DNA of 64,000 nt from Okapia johnstoni. Lineage: Eukaryota; Chordata; Mammalia; Artiodactyla; Giraffidae. Location of the stretch: positions 5,394,001 through 5,458,000 of the forward strand of contig CM044309.1 of the NCBI GenBank assembly GCA_024291935.2, in the 5' to 3' direction. The position numbers were made by a program, and so were the translations under genes. Shown one piece after another: positions 1-10,540 of this stretch. Positions within the stretch are counted from its first letter, which is position 1. Every line of letters begins with the position of its first letter. The notes beneath the pieces are model-generated. The model worked only from the letters and a program-made list of their open reading frames with translations, did no database searches and was not told the DNA's origin.

Positions 1-940
1 TTTTTTAGACTAAATAGTATAGAATTAAGTTGTATCTATTGAGTTTAAAATCTTTCCTTCAGAAGTCTTATGGCACTTATAATAATTTCTCTCTCTCTCT
101 TTTAAGCCACACCAATATTCTATCAGCGCACAGTGTGTTTATGAAGCAATATCCTAAAATATTCGTGCAGAAAAAAGCCAGACTGCCTAAACTTTTCAAA
201 GAGAAAGAGAAAAGGTAATGATGTCTTCTTTTGAAAGCAAGCCTTTGTGTGTGTGGGTGTGTGCGCGTGTGTGCAGATGCGTGTGAGTGCATGGAAGAAC
301 AAGTAGAACTCAAATACTGAGTGTTTGATCAGTTCCCAGAACTCCATGTTAGGGATCAGCCAAGGAAATGGATATTGGTAAGGAAGGTTGAATTCCTGCA
401 ATAATTCTGCAGGCATTTTAATTAGGTTATATGATAACTGGGACTAATAAATATGTGTAGCTCCTTGAATTTTTTCATTAAACAACTATCCCTACATAAT
501 AATCTTAATAAGATAAAATACTATTAGGAATGAGAATATACTAAATGATACAGAGAAAACTAAATAAATTATAATTTGTGAGAGAGTATTTCATATAACC
601 TGAGAGTAATCTAGATGTTTTTGGTTCATTTTCTAAAAAATACATACTACTAAAATTATTCAAGATGATATAAATAAAAAGTAATTACGGTATGAATAAA
701 AGAGTTGTAAAAATAACTCTTCAAAAGTATTTTTGAAGTCAAAAAAGAACAAAAGCAAAAATTAAAAACTCATAGTCTCAGTGATATGACTAGATGTTCT
801 TTTTAAGAAAAGGTACTTTCTATGCAATTTAATATTTTTGGAGTATAGAAAATGAAAATAGGTTGTGTATTTGCCATGCCTGTATAACAAGATTTCACAA
901 GAATAGCATAAACAAGAAATATCAGTTTTTAGTTATGACT
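1..940. other. AT-rich unassigned DNA
   Basis: No coding, RNA or recognisable repeat signal apart from the short TG-rich tract at 242-290. The open frames here are short and run through low-complexity sequence. Probably intronic or intergenic. Confidence 0.5.
242..290. repeat. degenerate (TG)n microsatellite
   Basis: Run of TG dinucleotides interrupted by GGTG, GCGC and CAGATG. The interruptions suggest an old, stabilised tract. Confidence 0.7.
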
Positions 941-954
941 ATATATGCATACAT

Positions 955-1150
955 GGGCTTCCCTGGTAGCTCAGCTGGTAAAGAATCTGCCTGCAATGCA
1001 GGAGACCCCAGTTAGATTCCTAGATCGGGAAGATACCCTGGAGAAAGGGATAGGCTACCCACTCCAGTATTCTTGGGCTTTCCTTGTGGCTCAGATGGTG
1101 AAGAATCCACCTGCAATGCGGGAGAGCTGGGTTCTAAGCACAGGACATAC
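955..1150 (+). mobile_element. tandem Bov-tA-type SINE, 3'-incomplete
   Basis: Begins with the tRNA-Glu-like head GGGCTTCCCTGGTAGCTCAG and has the body motif CCACTCCAGTATTCTTG. A second head (GGGCTTTCCTTGTGGCTCAG) follows at about 1075, then the copy ends in unrelated sequence near 1137-1160. A 14-base direct repeat, ATATATGCATACAT at 941-954 and ATATAGGCATACAT at 1372-1385 (13/14), brackets this copy together with the inverted copy that follows. Confidence 0.85.
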
Positions 1151-1162
1151 AGGCAGAGTAAT

Positions 1163-1371
1163 AGTGTTAGTTGCTCAGTGGTGTCTAACTCTTTGCAACT
1201 CCATGGACTGTAGACCGCTAGGCTCCTCTGTCTATGGGGATTCTCTAGGCAAGAATACTGGGGTGGGTCACCATTCCATTCTCCAGGGTATCTTCCACAC
1301 CCAGGCATTGAGTCCAGGTCTCCTGCATTGCAGGCAGATTCTTTAACACCTGAGCCACCAGAGAAGTCCAC
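1163..1371 (-). mobile_element. Bov-tA SINE, inverted partner of 955-1150
   Basis: Reads as the reverse complement of Bov-tA: GTTGCTCAGTGGTGTCTAAC at the left, then the body, and CTGAGCCACCAGAGAAGTCC (the head) at the right end. Its head abuts the right half of the TSD, so both outer ends of the pair are SINE heads. Confidence 0.85.
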
Positions 1372-1385
1372 ATATAGGCATACAT

Positions 1386-2566
1386 AAAAAATAAAGTTTT
1401 AACAATAGTGTTTTAGCATATTGGTACATTACAGATAAGTTGACTTCATCTCATGAGTACAAAGAAGGTTCATTAGAAAAGCTGTTATTAAAATTTTATG
1501 ATATTAGTAGCTCAAAGAGAAACAATATGATATCTACAGGTCGTGAAAAGGCATTTGATATAATTCAGTATCCATGTCTCATAGTAAAAGCAAGATCAGG
1601 CAAGTAAAAATGTGTAATGAATACAATCATGCGACTTAAGGAATACAAAACGTTTCCCTTTTTTTTGGTCCTGAAAAAACATCTGCTCTAAAGTAACAAT
1701 AAAATAAAATATTTTAAAATGGAATTAAAATAAATTACATAAAATATATTAAGAAATTATAAATCCCTACACTTAGCTTACACTGGTCCCTCATGTAATG
1801 TGATAAACTCATATATGCCCAGTTGATGGGAAGAGAGCTGCAGTTAATTCAGAGAACATTTGGCAGGATAAAATGATTGAGGAAACATGAATCTTAGTAG
1901 ATACTAAATTCCTGCACTATTAAATTATTCATCAATAACCTTTACCTATTATCATTGTCATATTCAACACTTTATAATTCATTTAATTCGAAAGTCCTGT
2001 GACAGATACAATAGCCAGACTGAAGCATGACGCCTCCTTTGCTGTGGCAGCTGATGAGAATACCTAATGCCAGGGCATTTGCTAACTGGTGAAGTAAGAC
2101 AGTCATGTGCAAGGAGAACAGAAGAAACTCTTTATATAGCCATTAAAATGACTTGGAGCAAAGCTGCACTAATGGAAATAAATGGAACACATGGCAGAGA
2201 CATAGGGAAACATTTCTACATGAGCAAAAAATGTGAGCATAGGACAAGAATGAGACAAAGGGCTGTTTGGAACTGTGATCATTATCTAAACTTTTTCTTT
2301 TTGGTGGATATCTAGGCAGAAGGTAAACTTTTGGTATATTCACAGACATGGGAAATCAATAGACCCATTAAAAAAAAACCCACTAAATTTTGATCCAGGA
2401 GACTTTGGATTTGCATTTTTATTCCACCCAATGGCAGCAACGTGTCTGGAATTGTCTCTGAACATTGACTGCACTCCAGATTTTTTTTACTCAGAAAAAG
2501 AGGATAATATTATCCTACTCAGAGTTATATATTGAAAGAATGTTTTAATTGTAATAGCTCATTATT
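1386..2566. other. unassigned AT-rich DNA
   Basis: No exon-like open frame with splice signals and no recognised repeat. An 82-codon frame at 2067-2315 has no supporting signal. Confidence 0.4.
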
Positions 2567-2741
2567 GAGCTTCCCTGGTGACTCAGGTGGTAAAGAATCT
2601 GCCTGCAATGCGAGAGACTTGGGCTTGATCCCTGGGTTGAGAAGATCTTTTGGAGAAGGAAATGGCTACCCAGTATACAGTATTCTTTGTCTGGAGAATT
2701 CCATGGACGAGGAGTCTGACAGGCTACAATCCATGGGATCA
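2567..2741 (+). mobile_element. Bov-tA SINE
   Basis: The head GAGCTTCCCTGGTGACTCAG is followed by the box-B region and the body, which carries a short duplication (CAGTATACAGTATTC). It ends near ACAATCCATGGGATCACTAA without the usual GACTGAGCGACT tail, so it is 3'-truncated. Confidence 0.85.
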
Positions 2742-3305
2742 CTAATTATTATTGTGGACTGCAGATTTAAACAATAATCACCTCCACTACAAATTAATAA
2801 AAATTCACGGCATTACTTGCTTCAAAAATTTTTAAACAACAAGAAATATATAGACTTTAATCAACAAATTTTTGCAATAGTTTATATTCAAGGAAAAAGA
2901 AGTTTAAGAAAATGATAGTAACAGAAGAAGCAAAACGCATCCACAGAACTGTAGAAACCTCTGTTAAAGATATATTTATAAGAAATGCAATTTTTTAGGA
3001 GGATAGGAATTCAAATATTTGCAAGGAGGCCTGCATCCTCTTAATGTCTTTCTTGACTTTTATAAAAATTTCTATTTGATGTTACAGATACTTTAGGGAG
3101 ACATGTAATAAAGATAATATTTTATGTTATCTTTTGATAATATATTCTCTTAATAATATGACTTCTGAACTCCATGCATCATCATGGTTTCAGAGAAAAG
3201 AGAAGGATAAATACTGCATTGAGAAGGAGAAAGTTATAAAATGGAGGCATATGTGAAAAGCAGTGATATAGAAACAGAGGAGGTTAGTTAAGCTTGACAA
3301 GTGTT
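2742..3305. other. unassigned AT-rich DNA
   Basis: Nothing recognised as gene or repeat. Confidence 0.4.
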
Positions 3306-4633
3306 GGTCTTCGTTCACTCTCATTGGAGTACAAAATGAAGCAGGGCAAAGGAAAACATCTTTGCCAAGAGAATGCACTTGTCATAGCAAACACCCTCTT
3401 CCAACAACACAAGAGAAGACTCTACACATGGACATCACTAGATGGTCCATCCCGAAATCAGATTGATTATATTCTTTGCAGCTGAAAATGGAGAAGCTCT
3501 ATACGGCAGCAAAAACAAGGCCAGGAGCTGACTGTGGCTCAGATCATGAACTCCTTATTGCCAAATTCAGACTTAAATTGAAGAAATTAGGGAAAACCAC
3601 TAGACCATTCAGGTATGACCTAGATCAAATCCCTTGCATTTATACAGTCGACATGAGAAATAGATTTAAGGGACTAGATCTGATAGACAAAATGCCTGAT
3701 GAACTATTGACAGAGGTTTGTGTCATTGTACAGGAGGTGGTGATCAAACTATCCTCAAGGAAAAAAAATGCAATGAGGCAAAATGTTTGTCCGAGGAGGC
3801 CTTACAGATAATTAAGAAAAGAAGAGAAGCAAAAGGCAAAGGAGAAAAGGAAAGATATACTATCTGAATTCAGAGTTCCAAAGAGAGATAAGAAGACTTT
3901 CCTAAGTGATCAATGCAAAGAAATAAAGGAAAAAAATAGAATGGGAAAGACCAGAGATCTCTTCAAGAAAACTGGAGATACCAAGGGAACATTTTATGCA
4001 AAGATGGCACAATAAAGGACAGAAATGGTATGGACCTAACAGAAGCAGAAGATGTTAAAAGAGGTGGCAAGAATACACAGAAGAACTATACAAAAAAGAT
4101 CTTAATGACCCAGATAATCACGATGGTGTGATCACTCACCTAGAGTCAGACATCCTGGAGTTCAAAGTCAAGTGGGCCTTAGGAAGCATCACTATGAACA
4201 AAGCTAATGGAGGTGATGGAATTCCAGTTGAGCTATTTCAAATCCTAAAAGATGATGCTGTGAAAAATGCTGCACTCGATATGCCAGCAAATTTGGAAAA
4301 CTCAGCAGTGGCCACAGGACTGGAAAAGGTCAGTTTTCATTCCAATCCCTAAGAAAGGCAATGCAAAAGAATGTTCAAACTACTGCACAATTGCACTCAT
4401 CTCAGAGTGCATTTCAGAGCTGACTCATGAGAAAAGACCCTGATGCTGGGAAAGATTGAAGGCAGGAGGAGGAGAAGGGGATGACAGAAGATGAGATGAT
4501 TGGATGGCATCACCAACTCGATGGATGTGAGTTTGAGTAAGCTCCGGGAGTTGGTGATGGACAGGGAAGCCTGATGTGTTGTAGTCCTTGGAGTTGCAAA
4601 GAGTCGGACATGACTGAACAACTGAACAACAAA
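3306..4633 (+). mobile_element. BovB LINE, internally deleted
   Basis: RTE-type LINE fragment. 3310-3811 encodes the end of the APE-like endonuclease, with NQIDYILCS and the SDHELL motif containing the catalytic SDH; a stop or frameshift interrupts it at about 3482. 3812-4400 encodes the linker and the start of the RT domain ([13 protein letters not shown] at about 4209-4247). At about 4401 the sequence jumps, through roughly 12 filler bases, to the C-terminal region and 3' end (4421-4633, ending GACTGAACAACTGAACAAC). Compared with the copy at 50406-52022, about 1.04 kb covering the RT catalytic core is missing. It cannot encode a working protein. Whether the deletion happened before or after insertion is not visible. 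Confidence 0.88.
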
Positions 4634-4639
4634 AAATTG

Positions 4640-4815
4640 TTGATATGAATCTTTCTATGGGAATTTGAGTGCTGTATAAACATCCAGATAGCTGTCAAAG
4701 AAGCTGCATCCTCCAGCTTATCCAGGGCATTGATAAACAACTTGGACTGTGCATTGGAATCATCGGGAAAGTTTTTACAAAATACTGGTGCAAAGTCTCT
4801 TTCCAACACAGACTA
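4640..4815 (-). other. unassigned segment between two BovB pieces, open on the minus strand
   Basis: About 175 bases separate two BovB fragments and belong to neither. On the minus strand about 50 codons (4660-4809) stay open, with a protein-like composition (for example NALDKLEDAASLTAIWMF). I do not recognise the protein. It could be part of a processed pseudogene, an old repeat, or a chance frame. Confidence 0.25.
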
Positions 4816-4817
4816 TT

Positions 4818-5250
4818 TAAATTGGAATCCCATAACTCTGCCAACAAAGGTCCATCTAGTCAAAGCTTCGGTTTTTCCAGGCGTCATGTATGGATGTGAG
4901 AGTTGGACTATAAAGAAAGCTGAGCACCAAAGAATTGATTATTTTGAACTGTGGTGTTGGAGAAGACTCTTGAGAGTCCCTTGGACTGCAAGGAGATCCA
5001 ACCAGTCCCTCCTAAAGGAAATCAGGCCTGAATATTCATTGGAAGGACTGATGTTGAAGCTGAAACTCCAATACTTGGGCCACCTGATGCAAAGAGCTGA
5101 CTCATTTGAAAAGACCCTGATGTTGGGAAAGATTGAGGGCAGGAGGAGAAGGGGACGACAGAGGATGAGTTGGTTGGATGGCATCACCGGCTCAATGGAC
5201 ATGAGTTTGAGCAAGCTCTGGGATGCAAGAGGAATGTGATGATGATCAGC
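4818..5250 (+). mobile_element. BovB LINE, 3' part
   Basis: Carries the BovB ORF C-terminal region: [27 protein letters not shown] and the [16 protein letters not shown] block. The plus frame at 4730-5239 is open but begins in non-BovB sequence. It stops at about 5240, short of the 3' tail. It may be a broken-off portion of the neighbouring element. Confidence 0.85.
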
Positions 5251-5448
5251 TGGCAGTTCAAAGGGAAGAGAAGCTTCTTTCTCAATCCATGGTCGTATTG
5301 GCAACCCTAACCTCACCCAGCATATACTCAAACCAAGTTCTGAAAGGAAATGGGATAGAAAATTGACATGACTGAGTCTTCATTTACTTAACAAAAACAA
5401 GATTATTTCACCCTGTTTCAAATTAATGGGACAGACACCGTGTGGTGG

Positions 5449-5830
5449 TGTCAGTTAGTTCAGTCACTCAGTCGTGTCTGACTCTTTGCAACTGCACGGA
5501 CTGCAGCACACCAGGCCTCCCTGTCCATCACCAACTCCCAGAGCTTAAGCAAACTCATGTCCATCGAGTCAGTGATGCCATCTAACCATCTCATCCTCTG
5601 GCATCCCCTTCTCTTCCCGCCTTCAATCTTTCTCAGTATCAGGGTCTTTTCAAATGAGTCAGTTCTGCGCATCAGGTGGCCAAAGTATTGGAGTTTCAGC
5701 TTCAACATCAGTCCTTCCAATGAACACCCAAGACTGATCTCCTTTAGGATGGACTGGTTGGATCTCCTTGCAGTCCAAGGGACTCTCAAGAGTTTTCTCC
5801 AACGCCACAGTTCAAAAGCATCAGTGTATA
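5449..5830 (-). mobile_element. BovB LINE 3' end
   Basis: Antisense BovB 3' terminus: AGTTCAGTCACTCAGTCGTG at the left, then the reverse complement of the C-terminal coding region up to CCACAGTTCAAAAGCATCAG. 5'-truncated to about 380 bases. The minus frame 5460-5861 is a LINE frame, not a host gene. Confidence 0.9.
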
Positions 5831-6115
5831 TACATACAAACAAATTGTCTTCTTTGTACATTGTAAGGTTTAGGTAAAATTCAATCCCACCAATCTACTT
5901 AGGTATTAAAATACCAAAACTGTATCCATATAAAAGAGCCAGAGGAAAATGTCCTTTAACAATGAGAAGCTGCAGGGGTTCCTGTCTGTATGAAATATGT
6001 TATTCTAAACGTTCACATCTCAGGATGGCTGTTGAGGCACAATTAACATGGAAACTGACATAACTTTTCTTTAGTAGAAGAGCAATTGGAAATCTAATTA
6101 GGACATTGTAAGAAG

Positions 6116-7045
6116 GAAATTTCAGAGTAATGATAGCAAAAAGTAACCTCATGAGAATAGATATCTACATCATGTATCATCAGGAATGCAAATTGAAACA
6201 CTAGTAAGACAGCACTATACACGTATTTGAAGATCCAAAATCCAGAACGCTGACAATGCCAAGTAGCAGCAAGACTGCGGAGCAAGAAGGACTCTCATTT
6301 ATTACTGGTGAAAGCGCAAACTGGTGGTTTGGTGGTTTCTTACAAAACCCAGCCCACTCTTACCACATAATTCAACAATAACACTTCTTGTCATTTACCC
6401 AGAGAAGTTGAAATATATGACATATGAAAGGTGGCACACAAATACTTATAGCAACTTTATTCATAATTGCCAAAACCTGGAAGCAATCAAGATGTCCTTT
6501 AGTAGGAGAATGGCTAAACAAACTGTGCTACATCAGATAGTGAAATATTATTTAGTGTTAAATAAGAGCCATAGAGCCATGAAAAGACATGGAAGAAACT
6601 TAAATGCATATTACTAAGCGAAAGAAGGCAATATGAAAAGGACATATTGTATAATTCCAACTGTATGATAGTCTAGAAATTGAAAAACTATGTACATGGT
6701 AAAAAGAGTAGCAGTTGCCAGGGGTTAGGGGAAAGGGAGGGATAAATAGATGGAATCATATGATTTCAATGAAAATACTCTATATGATACTATAATGGTG
6801 GTTATATATAATTATATGCTTGTCCAACCCACAGAGTTGAGGGCTTAACACCGAGAGTGAGCCCTAATGTAAGCTATAGGTTTTGGCTGATGGTGATTCA
6901 ATGTAGGTTCATCAATTGTAACAAATGTAGTAGTCTTGAGGATGTTGATAATGTGGAAAGCAGTGCATGTGTGTAGGCTGGGGTATATATGGGAAATCTC
7001 TGTACTTTCTGCTCATTTTGTACAAACAAATAAATACAAATACAT
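6116..7045 (+). mobile_element. old L1M LINE, 3' part
   Basis: Degraded mammalian L1 in sense orientation. Landmarks: TCAGGAATGCAAATTGAAAC, AATTGCCAAAACCTGGAAGC, AGTGAAATATTATTTAGTG and the 3' UTR TGGTTGCCAGGGGTTAGG-type motif at about 6714. No long open frame remains. Confidence 0.75.
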
Positions 7046-7204
7046 ATAGGAGTTATTTATTCCATGATCCAAAAAGATGTTTGGTGGAAGTTGCAGAATA
7101 AACTCTCCTTCATGGTCATTTATTATTAAGCATTTACAGAGGTAGCATTATGAGAGTCAAAGACAGAAAGCTGGCATTGCTTTCACAGCGACTTTCAATA
7201 AACT

Positions 7205-7375
7205 CCAATCGGTGCTTCTCAGCTTTTATAAGTGCATTAATCTCCAGGGTATTGGGAGTGGTTGCTTTTTAAAATGCAGATTTTGATTCAGAAGGTCTAA
7301 GGTGGGGTGGAAAGAGTATTTCTAATAAGCTGCCAGCTGCTGCTGCTCCTGGTCCATGGACCACAATTAACTATT
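7205..7375. mobile_element. MER20-like hAT-Charlie remnant
   Basis: Features of the old non-autonomous mammalian hAT element: TTTTAAAATGCAGATTTTGA, TTCAGAAGGTCTAAGGTGGG, ATTTCTAATAAGCTGCCAG and the end region CTGGTCCATGGACCAC. The subfamily is not certain. Confidence 0.6.
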
Positions 7376-8696
7376 CAAATTTTTTTTTTTTAAGAAAACG
7401 AAAAAAATTTACAGAATTGCAACTTTTTAATGGAAAAATTTAATTCTCTTTTAAACAATTAATTCATTCACTTGTGGGCTTATTTCAGTTACTTAAACTA
7501 CATTGCTGTGCATGGTCTTTGGTCATAATGTACTTCTTTTATTACATTTATAGCAAATATCATGTTGCAATTATTATTCAGAGTATGACATATTGGAATT
7601 TCTTTGGTATATTTTTACTTAGTACATTTAAATGAAGTGCAGTAAGTATGTGTTAGCTTTAAAATTTCAATTCTAATTAAGTATAGGATCAGATAAGGAA
7701 AAAACATAAATAGATTGCTATGTTCAGAAGGAGATTCCAAGTTTATAACTTATAACAGATTATGAAAGATTTGTAATCATAAATTGCAATATTTTATAAT
7801 ATCATTTTCTCTTAGTTTTTGTATGTAACAAACAATTGAATTATTTAAGTTGGGAAGAATGAAAAGATTTTGGCAGTATGCAAACTGTGTTCTCCCATCC
7901 CACCAGCCCAGGACTCCACCAGGCGTATTCTCCAAGGTTCCAAAGGCAGCCTGACCAAAGGAGTCTGCTGGGATCCTCCTCATGGGCTTAGAAGTCTGTA
8001 TGCTCACTCAGTTGGTCAAATGACCAATCATTCCAAAAGCTTTCAATATGTGTTTTGTGCAAAAATTGATGCTTTAATTTGGACATTAGATTTTGAAGAG
8101 ACTAGGATATCCGAGCTGCTTGAACTGAAGCTCAGGATTTCACTTCTGAATCTAAAAGTAGTAGTAACAAGTGGCTTTGATCTGGATTAAAATGATGCAG
8201 AACTTTGTAATTTGTATATTTTCTCAAACATTTTGAAACAATAATTTGATATAGTATGTAAGCTACCTACATGGATTATAAATTCTTTCTAAAAGCGTAA
8301 GTTCAGAAAATGTTGGAAAATAGGAATATTTGGAGATAAAGCAACTGAAAACCTAGGCAAATGGATTCTGATAGATTGATTAAAAAAATTTATGCAAAAT
8401 TGATTTTTTTGTTTGTGATTTTCTTCTGAACATCACAGATCTATTTTGTTCTCTAGCATTGTCAAAATTACCCTTGTACAACAGCTACATCTAAGGAGTG
8501 TTTATTTCATGCTAGCTTGGATCTGGCCTCAAGACATTTAGCTATTTGGAAAATATGTATTTAACATTAGAACTAATAAAACTATTCTTGTTATGGTTGT
8601 AAAACCCATATTTTCACTGAAGTTCTGAGATCCATTGAATGAGATGCTCCCTGTATTTTTAGAAGTCAAAATTAGAACAATTCTGCTTCACTGCAT
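7376..8696. other. unassigned DNA with one 106-codon chance frame
   Basis: AT-rich apart from 7880-7990, which is more GC-rich. The plus frame at 7870-8190 has no family resemblance that I recognise and no convincing splice donor, so I do not call it. Confidence 0.35.
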
Positions 8697-8903
8697 GTGC
8701 ATGCTAAATTGCTTCAGTCATGTCTGATTTTGCCACCCCATGGACCGTAGCCTGCCAAGCTTTTCTATCCATGGGATTCTCCAGGCAAGAATACTGGAGT
8801 GGGTTGCCATGCCCTCCTCCAGGGGATCTTCCTAACCCAGGGATCAAACCCAAGTCTCTTAAGTCTCCTGCAGTGGCAGGCAGGTTCTTTAGCACTAGCA
8901 TGG
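8697..8903 (-). mobile_element. Bov-tA SINE
   Basis: Antisense body (TCTCCAGGCAAGAATACTGG, CTCCTCCAGGGGATCTTCC) and head remnant at the right (GGCAGGCAGGTTCTTTAGC). A small TCTTAAG insertion lies in the box-B region. Confidence 0.88.
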
Positions 8904-9039
8904 CATTATTGGTAAATAACCCATCTGTTTCACTATTTTATTCTAAAAAGAAGAATAAGGAAAAAAGACAAGTAAAAATTTACACTCTTTGGAAAGAACC
9001 CTTATAATACCTCATAAGGTTTGTTTATTTAGTCTTATT

Positions 9040-9300
9040 CATTTAATATATACCAAGCAGTGACCATGTGCTGAGTCAGTCAGGCAGGGTCTCTGTACTT
9101 AGAAGGTGCATCTTGGCGTCACTGAGAGGCCCTGAGTAAGAGGAGATGAAGGAAATGAAACGGGTGTCAGAGATGATTACAAGTTTGGGGGCCGGTTGCA
9201 CTGAAAGAGCTTAAGCTAACCACAGATGGTGTCCTGGAAATCAAGGCAAGCATCCCTGAGGAAGGGATGTTTAAGTTCAAAGATGACTTGAGGGTTGGCT
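9040..9300 (+). repeat. possible L2 or MIR remnant
   Basis: The series CAAGCAGTGACCATGTGCTG, AGAGGCCCTGAGTAAGAGG and GTTCAAAGATGACTTGAGGG resembles the sense strand of old mammalian L2/MIR-type repeats. Weak match. Confidence 0.3.
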
Positions 9301-9485
9301 AAAAGGAAAGAAAGAATCTCTGAGGCAGAGAGACCTGAATGTGATGTTCTTCACACGACTGATGATCCAAGGACTCGTGAAGCCCTCCCTACTGATCCTC
9401 TGCCCTGCTTAGCAGCTGTGAACAGAAACCTAAAAATGCTATTTTTTCAAAACGGCCATGTTCTCTGCCACAGATTCCAAGAGGA

Positions 9486-9632
9486 AAATGGTGGCTGGGA
9501 GGGGTGCGGGAGGAGAAAGAAAGCAAAGGGAAGAAAAGAAAGGGGGAAGGGAAAGAGAAAGAGCAATGGAAGGAGGAAGGAAAGAGGAAGAAAGGGAAGG
9601 GGGAAAGACAGGGGAGAGACGAAGGGCCGTCA
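9486..9632 (+). repeat. long purine (A/G) tract
   Basis: About 147 bases, nearly all A or G on the plus strand, with few interruptions (for example at 9495, 9507, 9523 and 9567). Homopurine-homopyrimidine tracts of this length can adopt triplex structure. All overlapping open frames (Lys/Arg/Glu-rich in every frame) are products of this composition. Confidence 0.85.
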
Positions 9633-10229
9633 TGCCCGTTCAGGAGCGGTGTTTTGAGCTTTCAGAGAATTCGTGAAAGAGAGGGAACTTTACAGAAACC
9701 TAACTGGTTGCTTCAGCCATGCTCTGGAGTCATCCTTTGTGTCATCCTGATGTCATCCAGATTAAAGCCTTTAATATGACATAAATGAAATTCTGAATGG
9801 ATTGGGGTGTAATTGTAGCAAAATGATGGTGATTTGTAGGAATTGTTTATGTGTGCAGTACTGACTGCTCCCTCATATGTGATACAAGCATCTAAGATAA
9901 CCACAGCATTTGATGAATGCTGCTGTACTTGCAAATGCTCTGAAATCTTGGTTTAGTTTAGTTTAGTTCTGTTGAGGAAATACAGGAAAAGTTCGTTTTA
10001 CCTCTGGGTAAACAAGACATGGAATCAAGAGAGTATTTAAGGAAGAAGCTCAGTGGCAAAGGTGACATCAGGATGTAAGTGTAATCTCCTGGGAAATTGC
10101 CGGAAATTTAGGAAGAGCTTTCTACTTGCATGAATTTCCACGGGAATTTATTTTAAAAACATAGCATATGATATTCCTTAGATCAAAATTTAAAAGAAAA
10201 TGATGAAAATGAAATTGTTTACAAAACAG
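9633..10229. other. unassigned DNA
   Basis: No feature recognised. Confidence 0.4.
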
Positions 10230-10540
10230 GAATGTACTCACAGACTTAGACAACATACTTATGGTTACCAGGGGAAATGGGTGGAAGGAAGGGATAGTTA
10301 ATTTCAGATTGACATATACACACTGCTATATTTAAAATGGATAACCAACAAGGACCTACTATATAGCATAGTAACTCTGCTCAATGGCATGTGGCAGGCA
10401 GCCTGAATGGAAGGGCTGGTTTTGGGGAGAATGGATATATGTAAATATAAGGCTGAGTCTCTCTGCTGTGCACCTGAGACTATTGCAACTTTGTTAATTG
10501 CTTATACTCCAATATAAAACAACAAGTCTTTAAAAAAAGA
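10230..10540 (+). mobile_element. L1 3' end
   Basis: Sense L1 3' UTR landmarks: ATGGTTACCAGGGGAAATGG, AGGACCTACTATATAGCATA, GCAACTTTGTTAATTGC and the terminal ACTCCAATATAAAACAAC followed by an A-rich tail. Confidence 0.75.

Noticed and set aside
7870..8190. 106-codon plus frame
   Set aside because: No recognised family, no acceptor/donor pair matching the frame, and no initiation context. Could be chance in a GC-richer patch.
9295..9779. Overlapping Lys/Arg/Glu-rich frames of up to 120 codons
   Set aside because: They run through the purine tract, which is open in several frames at once; this is a composition artefact.
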